The notes below the pieces were generated by a model. The model was not told where the DNA came from. It worked only from the letters and a program-made list of their open reading frames with translations, and made no database searches. The translations under genes and the position numbers were made by a program. This document shows positions 26,526 through 36,519 of a stretch of 64,000 nucleotides of DNA, one piece after another. Every line of letters starts with the position of its first letter. Position 1 is the first letter of the stretch. The stretch is from Ahrensia kielensis DSM 5890 (lineage in GTDB: Bacteria; Pseudomonadota; Alphaproteobacteria; Rhizobiales; Rhizobiaceae). Where the stretch lies: positions 485,127 to 549,126 of the forward strand of contig NZ_KB894528.1 in NCBI RefSeq assembly GCF_000374465.1. The letters are read 5' to 3'.

Positions 26526-27455
26526 TTAAAGCGAGCGCGCAATCAAGCGTCTTTTCAGAAAAGTTAGTACGGCTGCGCGCATCGCCGGTGTTTCCTCATG
26601 TCCGACATCTGGCTCAATATGAAAAGACAGCATGGTCGGCGTGTTTTCATAGGCTTCAATCAGCTCATCCTTTGCGATTTTGAACGCATCTGGCGGTGAG
26701 CTCCAATCTTGAAGCCCAACACCGCAAAACTGCGCGCGCGGCGCAATTAGGCCTGCCAATTGTCCGCTAGAACAGGTTGCAAGCAAGCCAGGAACAGTCA
26801 TGTAATGCCCGTGATTATCGTGATTGCCCAATTTGACGAGCGATTCAAGATCAGCAAAACAGCATAAATGTGCCGCCGCCTTAATGCGTGTGTCGAGCGC
26901 TGCCAGCCACCACGCATGTGTGCCGCCCATCGAAATGCCAAGCGTGCCAATGCGTGCGCAATCCACATGGGAAAGATCGCTCAGATAATCCAGTCCAGCG
27001 GAGAGCTCTGCCAGCATTTGGCCAAATAATGTTTTGCCAAACCATAATGCTGTTTTAGATGCGGCGCTTTCTTCAGGGTGAGCGCGCGCGCCAAAACAAG
27101 GCATTTCTAAGCACAGAACAACCAATCCAAGCGCTAAAAGATCATCGACATAAGGATTTATAAGTGCAGGGCGACCGTCGATAAGCTCATTAATCCCTAT
27201 ATCGTAACGCGCACCATGGGCATGACAGTACAAAATAGCCGGGCTAGGTGATTCTGAATTTGCGCCCGTTGGCTCAAGCAATATGGCCGCGATGTTGCTG
27301 CCATCTTGTGTTTTGAAATTTAGTCTTTTGGCTGTGCCATGAGCGCGCTGCTCCGTGGAGCGTATTTGCGGAGGCAAAAGTTTTGCCCGCTGAAACTCAA
27401 CGCCCAGCAAGTTTTTGACAGTTTCGCGAATCTCTAAAGGAGCCGTGGTGTTCAT
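26526..27455 (-). CDS. Alpha/beta hydrolase (dienelactone hydrolase/acyl esterase-like)
   Basis: A 309-residue cytoplasmic hydrolase. The nucleophile elbow is GISMGG (Ser about 173) in IGTLGISMGGTHAWW, the oxyanion strand reads PAILYCHAHGARYDIG, and the catalytic His is probably in EPDVGHEETPAMRAA near residue 283. There is no signal peptide. The overall pattern resembles acetyl-xylan-esterase or dienelactone-hydrolase-like enzymes; the substrate is unknown. It converges on the HxlR stump and is separated from cspA by a terminator. Confidence 0.82.
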   Translation of the reverse strand: MNTTAPLEIRETVKNLLGVEFQRAKLLPPQIRSTEQRAHGTAKRLNFKTQDGSNIAAILLEPTGANSESPSPAILYCHAHGARYDIGINELIDGRPALINPYVDDLLALGLVVLCLEMPCFGARAHPEESAASKTALWFGKTLFGQMLAELSAGLDYLSDLSHVDCARIGTLGISMGGTHAWWLAALDTRIKAAAHLCCFADLESLVKLGNHDNHGHYMTVPGLLATCSSGQLAGLIAPRAQFCGVGLQDWSSPPDAFKIAKDELIEAYENTPTMLSFHIEPDVGHEETPAMRAAVLTFLKRRLIARSL

Positions 27456-27500
27456 GGTGAAACCATTTCACGAGCCGTCGCAGTTCGCAATCATCAAGAC

Positions 27501-27538
27501 AAACAAAAACCGCCGCATCATAAATGATACGGCGGTTT
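27501..27538 (-). terminator. Terminator of cspA
   Basis: On the minus strand, a 15-bp imperfect stem (27524-27538 with 27507-27521, one mismatch) is followed by TTTTGTTT. The core AAACCGCCG/CGGCGGTTT is perfect. Confidence 0.78.
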
Positions 27539-27579
27539 AAGATCAGTTTGTAACGTTATGAAAACGTTACAAAAATAAA

Positions 27580-27789
27580 TTAACCAGCAGAGATTGTAGA
27601 AACTGCTGTTTTACCTGAACGCTGATCAACATCAGTTTCAAAGTTAACTTTTTGACCTTCTGTAAGGCCGTTCATGCCAGCACGCTCAAGTGCTGTTGCG
27701 TGTACGAATACGTCTTTCGCGCCATCGTCTGGTGCAATAAAGCCGTAGCCTTTTTGGTCGTTGTAAAATTTAACTGTGCCTGTAGCCAT
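27580..27789 (-). CDS. cspA: Cold-shock domain protein
   Basis: A 69-residue single cold-shock domain that binds single-stranded RNA and DNA and can act as an RNA chaperone. RNP1 is KGYGFIAP (residues 13-20) and RNP2 is [15 protein letters not shown] sits about 11 bases before the ATG. It has an untranslated region upstream (to about 28020) long enough for the temperature-sensing leader common in csp genes, with a small inverted repeat AATTC-TCA-GAATT at 27863-27875. Whether this copy is cold-induced cannot be told. Confidence 0.95.
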   Translation of the reverse strand: MATGTVKFYNDQKGYGFIAPDDGAKDVFVHATALERAGMNGLTEGQKVNFETDVDQRSGKTAVSTISAG

Positions 27790-28027
27790 GATGTGAATTC
27801 CTTCTCACTATCGTCTTCGCGTGGAGCTGAAAAAACATTTCCTCAACTCCGGTTTATTTCGAAATTCTCAGAATTCTTAAACGTGCGCGACCGATAGTTT
27901 GGGCAGGCAATTCAATAGTCCGTCAAGTTCGATAAGAGTTACGTAGGCTGTAATTGTGACAATTGCAAGAATTTGCATAAACTTTCGCAACTAAGCTTGC
28001 ATTTTATTTTGACCTCGGAATCAAAAT

Positions 28028-28942
28028 TTATTTGAGCTTTGAATATGCGACGGCAATTTTAGCCGCAAGATCGGCATTATTCTTCACCAGCGCAATATTG
28101 GTCTCAAGGCTTTTGCCACCTGAAATTTCAACAATGCGGCTGAGCAACCAAGGCGTGACAGCTTTACCGGATACGTTTTTCTGATCCGCCTCGTTTTGCG
28201 CAACGGTAATAATCGTCGCCATTTCCGAATAGGGGATCTCGCTGCTTTCCGGCACTGGATTGGTAATCAATATACCGCCATGGCCAAAGATTTCCTGCTG
28301 CGTTCTCATCTGCATGAATTCAGCGATCTGCGACGCTGTATCAAGGCGAAGAGGGGCTGTAAAACCGCTATCGCGTGACCAGAACGCCGGAAGCGCATCT
28401 TGGCCATACGCAATCACCGGCACGCCGCGCGTTTCCAGCGCTTCCATTGTCTTTGGAATATCAAGAATAGCTTTGGCACCAGCACTCACAACGGTAACAG
28501 GCGTGCGGCCAAGCTCGTCGAGATCTGCCGATATATCAAAGCTTTCTTCTGCGCCGCGGTGAACGCCGCCAATACCGCCCGTGGCAAACACGGCAATGCC
28601 TGCTGCTTGCGCCGCCATCATGGTGGCCGCAACCGTTGTGCCGCCCGTTGCGCCGCGCACCATTGCAAATGCCAAATCAGCACGCGAAAGCTTCATGGTG
28701 CCTTTTTGCTGGGCAAGCCATTCGGCCTGATCGTCGTTAAGGCCCACATGAAGCTTGCCCTCAATCACGGCAATCGTTGCAGGCACGGCACCATTGTCGC
28801 GAATAATCGCTTCAACTGAGCGCGCCATTTCCAAATTATCAGGGTAGGGCATGCCATGCGTGATGATGGTTGATTCAAGCGCGACGACCGCACGGTTCTC
28901 TTTCAGCGCATTGCTGACTTCTTCAGTATAATGAATATCCAT
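28028..28942 (-). CDS. psuG: Pseudouridine-5'-phosphate glycosidase
   Basis: PsuG splits pseudouridine 5'-phosphate into uracil and ribose 5-phosphate, recovering the C-C-linked base. The product is 304 residues from the ATG at 28942. Family marks: ALESTIITHGMPYPDN near the start, VPATIAVIEGKLHVGL, the conserved lysine in KLSRADLAF, GGTTVAATM, ATGGIGGVHRG and VSAGAKAILDIPKT, all in order. A TTG at 28984 would extend it into the psuK end, but the ATG has a better ribosome site (AGAAAG). It follows psuK by 28 bases, forming a two-gene pathway. Confidence 0.95.
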   Translation of the reverse strand: MDIHYTEEVSNALKENRAVVALESTIITHGMPYPDNLEMARSVEAIIRDNGAVPATIAVIEGKLHVGLNDDQAEWLAQQKGTMKLSRADLAFAMVRGATGGTTVAATMMAAQAAGIAVFATGGIGGVHRGAEESFDISADLDELGRTPVTVVSAGAKAILDIPKTMEALETRGVPVIAYGQDALPAFWSRDSGFTAPLRLDTASQIAEFMQMRTQQEIFGHGGILITNPVPESSEIPYSEMATIITVAQNEADQKNVSGKAVTPWLLSRIVEISGGKSLETNIALVKNNADLAAKIAVAYSKLK

Positions 28943-28970
28943 TGTTTTAGCTTTCTGTTGGTCGCTGATA

Positions 28971-29900
28971 TCACTGCGCCGCAAGGACGCGGGCGTGGAC
29001 AGCGTTAAATTCTTCTTCGTTGGCGAGGGCTTGACACACCGGACCGTTCGCCTGCAAGGTCATTTGTGCGCAGGCAATGCCAAATCTAACTGCGTCTTTC
29101 AATGTGTTTGCGCGCTGTGTGATTAAGGCAGCAATCGTGCCGCCAGCCAGCGAATCGCCAGCACCCGTAACATCCACGATTGACGCGCTTGCCGGAATGA
29201 TATGCGTGCACAAAGCGCCGTCTTCAAGAGTTAGAAGGCTGTTGGCACCATCGGTAATAACCGCACGGCGAAACCCCAAAGAGGTCAGCGCATTCGCATC
29301 ATTGCTGCCGGTTAAGGCGGTCAGCTCTCGCCGGTTGATAAAAAGCACAGATATACGCTGCGCAATCGGTTTTAGCCGCGTGACTTTAGCCGGCGATATG
29401 CCCATTGCATATAAGGGCTGCTCGCTAAGTTCTGCCGTTTTAATCAGCGCAGTCGCGCTCAAATTGGCATCCACTAATAGAGCCTTGGCCGCGGCAATGC
29501 GCGAGCGGCCTTCAATCCGGCGCACTTGCCTGTCAAAACCCACATCATAAAGCGCCATATCGGCCAAGGCGGTGATTAATTCGCCGTCAGTATCCAAAAT
29601 AGCGGTGTATGTTGGGGTTGCACGGTCAACAAATGTGCCGCTGAAATCATCAATTCCGGCATCTTCAATTGCTTGCTCAACAGCTGCACCAACGCTGTCA
29701 CCGCCGCGCACAGACATCATGGCAGCAGAGCCAACACCGCGCATATGCGCACCGCGCAGCACATTAAATGCGCCGCCGCCAATATGTTCGCTAAAGGTCA
29801 CGGGATTTGACGCACCAGCAATATGCGGCGCAATCATGCGTGCGGTTCGGTCTATATGGGCGCCGCCAACGGCAAGGAGCCTGACCACTTCAGGTGTCAT
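28971..29900 (-). CDS. psuK: PfkB-family kinase, probable pseudouridine kinase
   Basis: A 309-residue ribokinase-fold sugar/nucleoside kinase. The N-terminal HIGGGAFNVLRGAHMRG is the substrate-side glycine motif and VDVTGAGDSLAGG near residue 245 is the PfkB signature 2 with the catalytic Asp. Alone it could be any PfkB kinase, but its place immediately upstream of psuG makes pseudouridine kinase the best call: the pair phosphorylates pseudouridine and then cleaves it. No pseudouridine transporter gene is next to it. Start ATG at 29900. Confidence 0.85.
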   Translation of the reverse strand: MTPEVVRLLAVGGAHIDRTARMIAPHIAGASNPVTFSEHIGGGAFNVLRGAHMRGVGSAAMMSVRGGDSVGAAVEQAIEDAGIDDFSGTFVDRATPTYTAILDTDGELITALADMALYDVGFDRQVRRIEGRSRIAAAKALLVDANLSATALIKTAELSEQPLYAMGISPAKVTRLKPIAQRISVLFINRRELTALTGSNDANALTSLGFRRAVITDGANSLLTLEDGALCTHIIPASASIVDVTGAGDSLAGGTIAALITQRANTLKDAVRFGIACAQMTLQANGPVCQALANEEEFNAVHARVLAAQ

Positions 29901-30106
29901 TTATCTTATATCCGCAAATGAGTGATGTTTCTCAAATCTACTTAAGTGCTTGAGCCAATTGCGGCAACCGATTCCCTTAAATTGGCAAAAGCGGGCCGTG
30001 TTTTGGTGGTGAAGAGATTGGGATGGAATAGTGTTTCGGTGAAACGAAAGTGGAACAAAATTAAATTTATACATAAAAACAATAGGTTGAATGCATTGCA
30101 AAGATA

Positions 30107-30121
30107 GAACAAATGCGGTAC
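30107..30121. promoter_or_regulatory. Near-consensus SOS (LexA) box of recA
   Basis: GAAC (30107-30110), seven bases, GTAC (30118-30121). Alphaproteobacterial LexA recognises GAAC-N7-GAAC or its reverse complement; this differs at one position. It is about 57-72 bases before the recA ATG, where an operator is expected. Confidence 0.55.
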
Positions 30122-30178
30122 AAATAAATCACGTTGACAATTCGTACCCCAGTTGTGCGATACCTAAAGGTGGAAAAT

Positions 30179-31309
30179 ATGGCCCAGAATAGCTTGCGTT
30201 TGGTTGAAGGAAAATCAGTGGATAAATCGAAAGCATTAGATGCCGCTTTGGCTCAGATTGAACGCTCTTTTGGCAAGGGCTCAATCATGCGCTTAGGGGC
30301 GAATGAACAGATCGTAGAGATTGAGACAATTCCAACAGGTTCATTGTCTTTGGATATTGCGCTTGGCGTTGGCGGTTTGCCGAAAGGCCGCATCATTGAA
30401 ATTTACGGCCCTGAAAGTTCAGGTAAAACAACATTGGCGCTGCACACAATCGCCGAAGCCCAGAAAAGCGGCGGCATTTGCGCCTTTGTGGACGCCGAGC
30501 ATGCGCTTGACCCTGTCTATGCGCGTAAATTGGGCGTTGATCTTGAAGATCTTTTGATTTCGCAGCCAGACAATGGTGAACAGGCGCTTGAGATTGCCGA
30601 CACGCTTGTGCGTTCAGGCGCTTGTGACGTGCTTGTTATCGACTCTGTTGCTGCATTGACGCCGCGTGCTGAGATCGAAGGCGAAATGGGCGATTCACTG
30701 CCTGGCCTTCAAGCGCGCTTGATGAGCCAAGCTTTGCGTAAATTAACGGGTTCGATTTCACGCTCCAACACAATGGTTATTTTCATCAACCAGATTCGCA
30801 TGAAAATCGGTGTGATGTTCGGTTCGCCCGAAACAACAACCGGCGGTAATGCTTTGAAGTTCTATGCTTCTGTTCGCCTCGATATTCGCCGTATTGGTGC
30901 CGTTAAGGACCGCGACGAAGTTGTGGGCAACCAGACCCGTGTTAAAGTTGTTAAAAACAAACTCGCACCGCCATTCAAAGAAGTGATCTTTGACATCATG
31001 TATGGTCAGGGCATTTCCAAAACCGGTGAATTGGTCGATCTTGGCGTGAAAGCTGGCATCGTTGAAAAATCCGGCTCTTGGTTCTCTTATGATAGCCAGC
31101 GCTTGGGACAGGGCCGTGAAAATGCCAAGCAATTCCTTGCTGATAACCGTGATGTCTATGACAAAATCGAATTGGCTTTGCGCCAGAATGCTGGATTGAT
31201 TGCAGAACAATTCCTGCATGATGATGAAACGGCAGGCAAAGCAAAATCCGGCGAAGATTTTGACGGTTCAAAAGACGATCTGCCCGATGCAGCAAGCGGC
31301 GGCAAATAA
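30179..31309 (+). CDS. recA: Recombinase A
   Basis: RecA forms filaments on single-stranded DNA, pairs homologous strands and triggers LexA self-cleavage. The 376-residue protein has the Walker A motif [12 protein letters not shown], Walker B in [12 protein letters not shown], the L1 loop [16 protein letters not shown]2 with [15 protein letters not shown], and an acidic C-terminal tail. The ATG at 30179, preceded by AAAGGTGG, is the proper start; a TTG 45 bases upstream is not. It has its own terminator and is followed by alaS, a common order. Confidence 0.98.
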   Translation: MAQNSLRLVEGKSVDKSKALDAALAQIERSFGKGSIMRLGANEQIVEIETIPTGSLSLDIALGVGGLPKGRIIEIYGPESSGKTTLALHTIAEAQKSGGICAFVDAEHALDPVYARKLGVDLEDLLISQPDNGEQALEIADTLVRSGACDVLVIDSVAALTPRAEIEGEMGDSLPGLQARLMSQALRKLTGSISRSNTMVIFINQIRMKIGVMFGSPETTTGGNALKFYASVRLDIRRIGAVKDRDEVVGNQTRVKVVKNKLAPPFKEVIFDIMYGQGISKTGELVDLGVKAGIVEKSGSWFSYDSQRLGQGRENAKQFLADNRDVYDKIELALRQNAGLIAEQFLHDDETAGKAKSGEDFDGSKDDLPDAASGGK

Positions 31310-31338
31310 GATAATTCGTCGCATAATCTGATCGATTT

Positions 31339-31368
31339 AACCCGCTTCTTTACCAAGAGGCGGGTTTT
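31339..31368 (+). terminator. Terminator after recA
   Basis: AACCCGCTTCTT (31339-31350) pairs with AAGAGGCGGGTT (31355-31366) with one wobble and a four-base loop, then TTTT overlapping the stem end. Confidence 0.87.
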
Positions 31369-31528
31369 CGTTGCTTTGTACCCCACAAAGGCCCGCAACC
31401 GCTGGACACTGACCCATAGTTTCGACTAATCAATGCGCTGAACGTTAAGTGCAATGCGCAAAGTTGAAAAACAATGATGCAACACGCACTTAATAACTAT
31501 CAATGCTGATGATCAGGCAGGTATTCCA

Positions 31529-34186
31529 ATGAGCGGCGTTAACGAGATACGCAATACATTCCTCGACTATTTTGGCTCAAACGGCCATGCCAAAGTTCCG
31601 TCGAGTTCTTTGGTGCCGCACAATGATCCAACATTGATGTTCACGGCCGCCGGTATGGTGCAGTTCAAGAACGTGTTCACGGGACTTGAAACCCGTGATT
31701 ATACCCGCGCGACCACATCGCAGAAATGCGTGCGCGCAGGCGGCAAACACAACGACCTTGATAATGTTGGCTATACAGCACGCCACCACACATTTTTCGA
31801 AATGCTGGGCAATTTCTCTTTCGGCGATTATTTCAAAGAAGAAGCAATCACCCATGCGTGGAACCTGATCACCAAAGAATATGGTTTGGACAAAGACAGA
31901 TTGCTGGTGACGATCTATCACACCGACGATCAGGCCTTTGACCTTTGGAAAAAAATTGCTGGCCTGCCGGATGAGAAAATCATTCGCATTGCGACAAGCG
32001 ATAATTTCTGGTCGGCAGGTGACACAGGGCCATGTGGTCCATGTTCAGAAATATTCTACGATCACGGCGACCACATCTGGGGTGGCCCTCCAGGTAGCCC
32101 TGAAGAAGATGGTGACAGATTTGTTGAAATCTGGAACCTCGTTTTCATGCAATATGAGCAGATTTCACCGGATGTGCGCAATGATTTGCCGAGCCCATCA
32201 ATTGATACGGGCATGGGGTTGGAACGTATTTCTGCGGTCATGCAGGGTGTGCATGACAACTACGATATCGATCTTTTCAAGGCGCTCATTCGTGCGTCCG
32301 AAGAACTAACATCGACAAAAGCCGATGGTGCCAATAAGGCCAGCCACCGTGTTATTGCCGATCACTTGCGCGCAACCAGCTTTCTGATTGCCGATGGCGT
32401 TTTGCCATCCAATGAGGGCCGCGGTTATGTGCTGCGCCGTATCATGCGCCGTGCGATGCGCCATGCGCATTTGCTGGGTGCAAAAGACCCATTGATGCAC
32501 CGTCTTGTACCGTCGCTGATCACGCAGATGGGCGCAGCCTATCCTGAGCTTGATCGCGCGCGCGGTTTGATTACTGAAACGCTAGAGCTGGAAGAAACAA
32601 AATTCCGCAAAACGCTCGAGCGCGGCCTTGGCTTGCTCAATGAAGCGACTGTAGATTTAAAAGAAGGTGATGCGCTTGCTGGCGATACCGCTTTCAAACT
32701 CTATGATACCTATGGTTTCCCACTTGATTTGACACAGGACGCTTTGCGTGCGCGCAATATCGAGGTTGATCTAGTCGGTTTTGATACGGCGATGGAAAAG
32801 CAGAAGGCTGAAGCGCGTGCCAATTGGTCCGGTTCAGGCGATGCGGCCGATGAGAAAATCTGGTTCGGCCTACGCGAAGAATTCGGCGCAACGGAATTCT
32901 TTGGCTATGAAACCGAAAAAGCAGAAGGCGTGATTAACGCCATTGTTAAAGACGGCGACATTGCAGATAGCGCGGCCAAAGGTGACAAAATTTCTGTCAC
33001 CGTGAACCAGACACCATTTTATGGCGAATCTGGCGGCCAGCAAGGCGACCGCGGCATCATCAAGGGTGATGGTTTTGAACTAAACGTTGTCGACACGCTG
33101 AAAAAAGCCAACGGGCTTTTTGTTCATGTGTGCGAAGTGGTCAGCGGCACTGTTGCCAAAGGCGCATCGGTTGAACTGATTGTTGATCATCAACGTCGCT
33201 CAAAGCTGCGCTCAAACCATTCAGCAACCCATTTGCTGCATGAAGCGCTGCGCGAAGTGCTGGGCACACATGTTGTTCAAAAAGGCTCGCTCGTGGCAGA
33301 AGATCGCCTGCGGTTTGACTTCTCGCACAACAAACCGATTTCAGATGATGATCTGTCCAAAGTGTCAGATATTGCCAATGAAATCGTGCTGCAAAATAGT
33401 CCTGTCACGACACGTCTGATGAATGTTGATGATGCGCGCGACGCTGGCGCTATGGCGTTGTTCGGTGAAAAATATGGCGACGAAGTGCGTGTTGTGTCGA
33501 TGGGCACAGCGCTACGCGGCGACAAGCAAGGCCAGACATATTCGCTTGAATTGTGCGGCGGAACACATGTTGCTGCGACTGGTGAAATCGGCGTTGCGCA
33601 AATTATTGGCGAAAGCGCAGTTTCATCCGGCGTTCGCCGCATTGAAGCGCTGACAGGCGAGGCGGCACGTCACTATTTGCAAAATCAAGATGCTTTGATG
33701 CGCCGCACAGCGGGCCTGCTTAAAACATCACCAGATGATGTTGTTAGCCGCGTTGAAGGCTTGCTTGATGAGCGCAAGAAAATGGAACGCGAATTAACCG
33801 AAGCACGCAAAGCGCTTGCACTTGCAGGTCCAGCATCAAGCGGCGGCGATGATGGCGTACGCGAGATCAATGGGGTCAAGTTCCTTGGCCGTGTTGTCAG
33901 CGGCGTTTCACCGCGTGATCTAAAGCCAATGGTGGATGAGGCAAAAGCAGGACTTGGTTCTGGCATTGTCGCGTTGATTGCCGTTTCAGAAGACGGCAAA
34001 GCCAGCATTGTGGTTGGTGTTTCTGATGATCTGACAGCAGACAAAAGCGCCGTTGAATTGGTGCGTGTCGGCTCTGAAGCGCTTGGTGGTAAAGGCGGCG
34101 GCGGACGCCCAGACATGGCACAAGCTGGCGGACCAGATGGTGCAAAAGCAGAAGCAGCGATTGAAGCAATCGCAGCAGCGCTTTAA
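31529..34186 (+). CDS. alaS: Alanyl-tRNA synthetase
   Basis: Charges tRNA(Ala). The 885-residue protein has all domains: class II catalytic core with the N-terminal [20 protein letters not shown], motif 2 region [19 protein letters not shown], and ERISAVMQG; the editing domain with [14 protein letters not shown] and the zinc-binding [13 protein letters not shown]; and the C-Ala domain ending [15 protein letters not shown] (about 858-872), which helps tRNA binding. It follows recA by about 220 bases and ends five bases before the convergent dedA stop. Confidence 0.98.
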   Translation: MSGVNEIRNTFLDYFGSNGHAKVPSSSLVPHNDPTLMFTAAGMVQFKNVFTGLETRDYTRATTSQKCVRAGGKHNDLDNVGYTARHHTFFEMLGNFSFGDYFKEEAITHAWNLITKEYGLDKDRLLVTIYHTDDQAFDLWKKIAGLPDEKIIRIATSDNFWSAGDTGPCGPCSEIFYDHGDHIWGGPPGSPEEDGDRFVEIWNLVFMQYEQISPDVRNDLPSPSIDTGMGLERISAVMQGVHDNYDIDLFKALIRASEELTSTKADGANKASHRVIADHLRATSFLIADGVLPSNEGRGYVLRRIMRRAMRHAHLLGAKDPLMHRLVPSLITQMGAAYPELDRARGLITETLELEETKFRKTLERGLGLLNEATVDLKEGDALAGDTAFKLYDTYGFPLDLTQDALRARNIEVDLVGFDTAMEKQKAEARANWSGSGDAADEKIWFGLREEFGATEFFGYETEKAEGVINAIVKDGDIADSAAKGDKISVTVNQTPFYGESGGQQGDRGIIKGDGFELNVVDTLKKANGLFVHVCEVVSGTVAKGASVELIVDHQRRSKLRSNHSATHLLHEALREVLGTHVVQKGSLVAEDRLRFDFSHNKPISDDDLSKVSDIANEIVLQNSPVTTRLMNVDDARDAGAMALFGEKYGDEVRVVSMGTALRGDKQGQTYSLELCGGTHVAATGEIGVAQIIGESAVSSGVRRIEALTGEAARHYLQNQDALMRRTAGLLKTSPDDVVSRVEGLLDERKKMERELTEARKALALAGPASSGGDDGVREINGVKFLGRVVSGVSPRDLKPMVDEAKAGLGSGIVALIAVSEDGKASIVVGVSDDLTADKSAVELVRVGSEALGGKGGGGRPDMAQAGGPDGAKAEAAIEAIAAAL

Positions 34187-34190
34187 AAAC

Positions 34191-34799
34191 TCAAAGTCGC
34201 TTGCCAGCTTTCGATTTGGCAAGCGACCTTTTGACCCGTGACCAGAAAAACAGTGTGGCGACGAGGCCGCCGATAAAGAATGAGACATTGGCAACAAGGC
34301 TGTCGATCGATGTTATCGACGCGCTGAAACCATAGCCAATTGCTAAAAATCCAGCAATCCAGACAGCTTCACCGCAAGCGCTCATGATGGTAAATCGCAG
34401 CCAAGGCAGGCCGGTCATACCGACGAGATAATTCAAATATGGGCCAACCGGACTAACCAGCCAGCGGCTAAAGAAAACGCCAATCGCGCCCCATTTCAAA
34501 GAGTACATTTCTGCACGCTTGAACATTTTTCCCCAGCGGCTATCGGCTAAATAGGCAGCAAATGCAGGCCCGCCAGCGCGCCCAATGGCATAGCCAAACT
34601 GGTCACCCAGAATAGCGCCCGATAGGCAGGACAAAAACACATTGATGGGTGCAACGGTTTTATCGACCAGCATGGTGCCGACGGTTAAAAGAATAATCGT
34701 TGTGGGAACAGGAATGATGCCTGTTTGCCCAGCAAAAAGCGCAACGAACAATGTTTGCACGCCGTAAAGAGCAAACCATGTCAGAACAGTATCGATCAT
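34191..34799 (-). CDS. DedA family membrane protein
   Basis: A 202-residue inner-membrane protein of the DedA/VTT superfamily, several members of which recycle undecaprenyl phosphate or move phospholipids. Visible are the first membrane segment, the reentrant GQTGIIPVPTTIILLTVG, the conserved GDQFGYAIGRAGG (glycine-rich) and the FFSRWLVSPVGPYLNYLVGMT block with the conserved Arg. Its ATG overlaps the stop of the upstream orf by four bases, so it ends an icd-orf-dedA transcript. The last six codons overlap a hairpin that also serves alaS. Confidence 0.9.
   Translation of the reverse strand: MIDTVLTWFALYGVQTLFVALFAGQTGIIPVPTTIILLTVGTMLVDKTVAPINVFLSCLSGAILGDQFGYAIGRAGGPAFAAYLADSRWGKMFKRAEMYSLKWGAIGVFFSRWLVSPVGPYLNYLVGMTGLPWLRFTIMSACGEAVWIAGFLAIGYGFSASITSIDSLVANVSFFIGGLVATLFFWSRVKRSLAKSKAGKRL
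34196..34232. terminator. Terminator of alaS embedded in the dedA 3' coding end
   Basis: Perfect 11-bp stem GTCGCTTGCCA (34196-34206) with TGGCAAGCGAC (34217-34227), ten-base loop, then CTTTT on the plus strand. On the minus strand the hairpin is followed by TTTGAGTTTTT, containing the dedA TGA, so it may serve both directions. Confidence 0.72.
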
Positions 34800-35164
34800 G
34801 ACGGAGGCTCGCCATGTTCTTGTTCAATGACTGATTTTATTTGCTTTATAATGACCTGTACCGGCTCGCCTTTTTCTTGCGCAATACGGGCGATTGATAC
34901 GCCATTCATCGCGCTATCAGAAATTTGTAAAGCGCCGTTGAGCGCATCCGCATCAACTTTCCAGACCCGCGAAATATGGTTGATAGACATCCATGAGGCG
35001 ATCGGTTTTTGCCGATGATCCGTCCAATAGGTTAAGTAGAAAATAGCTTTAAGACCAAAAATAAAGGTCAGTGCAGCGGTTGCTAAAAAAGCAGTAGAAA
35101 GAAGGGGCCTGCGGCGTATTATTACCGCAAGCCCCCTTAATATGGTGCGTTGACCATGGGCCAT
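34796..35164 (-). CDS. Small single-pass membrane protein of unknown function
   Basis: A 122-residue product with one membrane segment (about 23-46) after a basic N-terminus, then a soluble C-terminal domain that would face the periplasm or cytoplasm, ending in a charged helix (KQIKSVIEQEHGEPPS). I recognise no named family. Its ATG follows the icd TAA by a single base and its stop overlaps the dedA ATG (ATGA), so translation of all three is probably coupled. The tight coupling is the main evidence that it is real. Confidence 0.72.
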   Translation of the reverse strand: MAHGQRTILRGLAVIIRRRPLLSTAFLATAALTFIFGLKAIFYLTYWTDHRQKPIASWMSINHISRVWKVDADALNGALQISDSAMNGVSIARIAQEKGEPVQVIIKQIKSVIEQEHGEPPS

Positions 35165-35165
35165 A

Positions 35166-36383
35166 TTAGCTGGAAGCCATTGCCTTTTGCAGGTTTTCGT
35201 CGATTTTATCGAGGAAGCCTGTTGTTGAAAGCCAAGGCTGATCAGGACCGATCAAGAGTGCCAAGTCTTTCGTCATGAAGCCGCTTTCAACGGTATCAAC
35301 GCAAACTTTTTCCAATGTGAGTGAGAAGTTCATCAGATCATCATTGCTGTCGAGTTTCGCACGGTGCGCAAGACCGCGTGTCCATGCAAAAATCGAAGCG
35401 ATTGAGTTGGTTGATGTTTCTTCGCCTTTTTGGTGCTGGCGGTAGTGACGTGTCACTGTACCGTGTGCAGCTTCAGCTTCAACAGTCTGACCATCTGGCG
35501 TCATCAAAACAGATGTCATCAGGCCAAGAGAACCAAAGCCCTGTGCAACCGTATCGGACTGAACGTCACCATCATAGTTTTTACATGCCCAAACATAGCC
35601 GCCAGACCATTTAAGGTTAGAGGCAACCATGTCGTCGATGAGGCGGTGCTCATACCAGATTTTGGCTTCTTCAAATTTCTCTTTGAATTCTGCCTGATAG
35701 ATTTCTTCAAAAATCTGCATGAAACGGCCGTCATAGACCTTCAAGATTGTGTTTTTTGTAGAAAGATAAACAGGAACCTTGCGTTGCAAGCCATAGTTCA
35801 ATGATGCGCGGGCAAAATCGACGATAGAAGCGTCGAGGTTGTACATGCCCATAGCGATACCGGCAGCTGGCGCGTCATAAATTTCGTGTTCGATTTCTTG
35901 GCCATCATCACCGACAAATTTCATTGTCAGTTTGCCTTTGCCCGGAAAACGGAAATCTGTAGCGCGGTACTGGTCACCAAAAGCATGGCGGCCAACGATA
36001 ACTGGCTTTGTCCAACCAGGAACAAGGCGTGGTACGTTTTTACAGATGATAGGTTCGCGGAAAATCACGCCGCCAAGAATGTTGCGAATTGTGCCATTTG
36101 GCGAACGCCACATTTTCTTCAGTTTGAATTCTTCAACACGGCCTTCATCAGGTGTGATCGTCGCACATTTAACGCCGACACCATATTTTTTGATCGCATT
36201 GGCTGAATCAATCGTGATCTGGTCATCCGTCGCATCACGCGATTCTACGCTCAGATCATAATATTTCAGATCAATATCAAGGTAAGGATGAATGAGCTTT
36301 TCTTTGATGAAGTGCCAGATGATACGTGTCATTTCATCGCCGTCGAGCTCAACGACGGGATTGGCGACTTTGATTTTAGCCAT
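35166..36383 (-). CDS. icd: NADP-dependent isocitrate dehydrogenase
   Basis: Oxidatively decarboxylates isocitrate to 2-oxoglutarate in the TCA cycle. The 405-residue length and sequence, starting [19 protein letters not shown] and with [12 protein letters not shown] and [20 protein letters not shown], are of the eukaryotic-like type II homodimer found in alphaproteobacteria and mitochondria, not the phosphorylated E. coli type. Metal ligands are in the DGDVQSD block. C-terminal [16 protein letters not shown] binds NADP. It leads into an orf and dedA. Confidence 0.97.
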   Translation of the reverse strand: MAKIKVANPVVELDGDEMTRIIWHFIKEKLIHPYLDIDLKYYDLSVESRDATDDQITIDSANAIKKYGVGVKCATITPDEGRVEEFKLKKMWRSPNGTIRNILGGVIFREPIICKNVPRLVPGWTKPVIVGRHAFGDQYRATDFRFPGKGKLTMKFVGDDGQEIEHEIYDAPAAGIAMGMYNLDASIVDFARASLNYGLQRKVPVYLSTKNTILKVYDGRFMQIFEEIYQAEFKEKFEEAKIWYEHRLIDDMVASNLKWSGGYVWACKNYDGDVQSDTVAQGFGSLGLMTSVLMTPDGQTVEAEAAHGTVTRHYRQHQKGEETSTNSIASIFAWTRGLAHRAKLDSNDDLMNFSLTLEKVCVDTVESGFMTKDLALLIGPDQPWLSTTGFLDKIDENLQKAMASS

Positions 36384-36519
36384 GGATGCCTCAGTTTTTG
36401 GTGTGGTGAATATACGCTAGCGCGCATATCCGTCGGATTATGAAATGGGCTATAGCAAAGCCATTCACACTGCGCAAACTTTTGAACCAGTGTCTTTCGT
36501 TTAATAATAGTTTTTTGTG

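Noticed and set aside
36400-36500. Possible riboswitch before icd
   Set aside because: Some complementary words occur, but no known riboswitch core or stable paired structure could be drawn.
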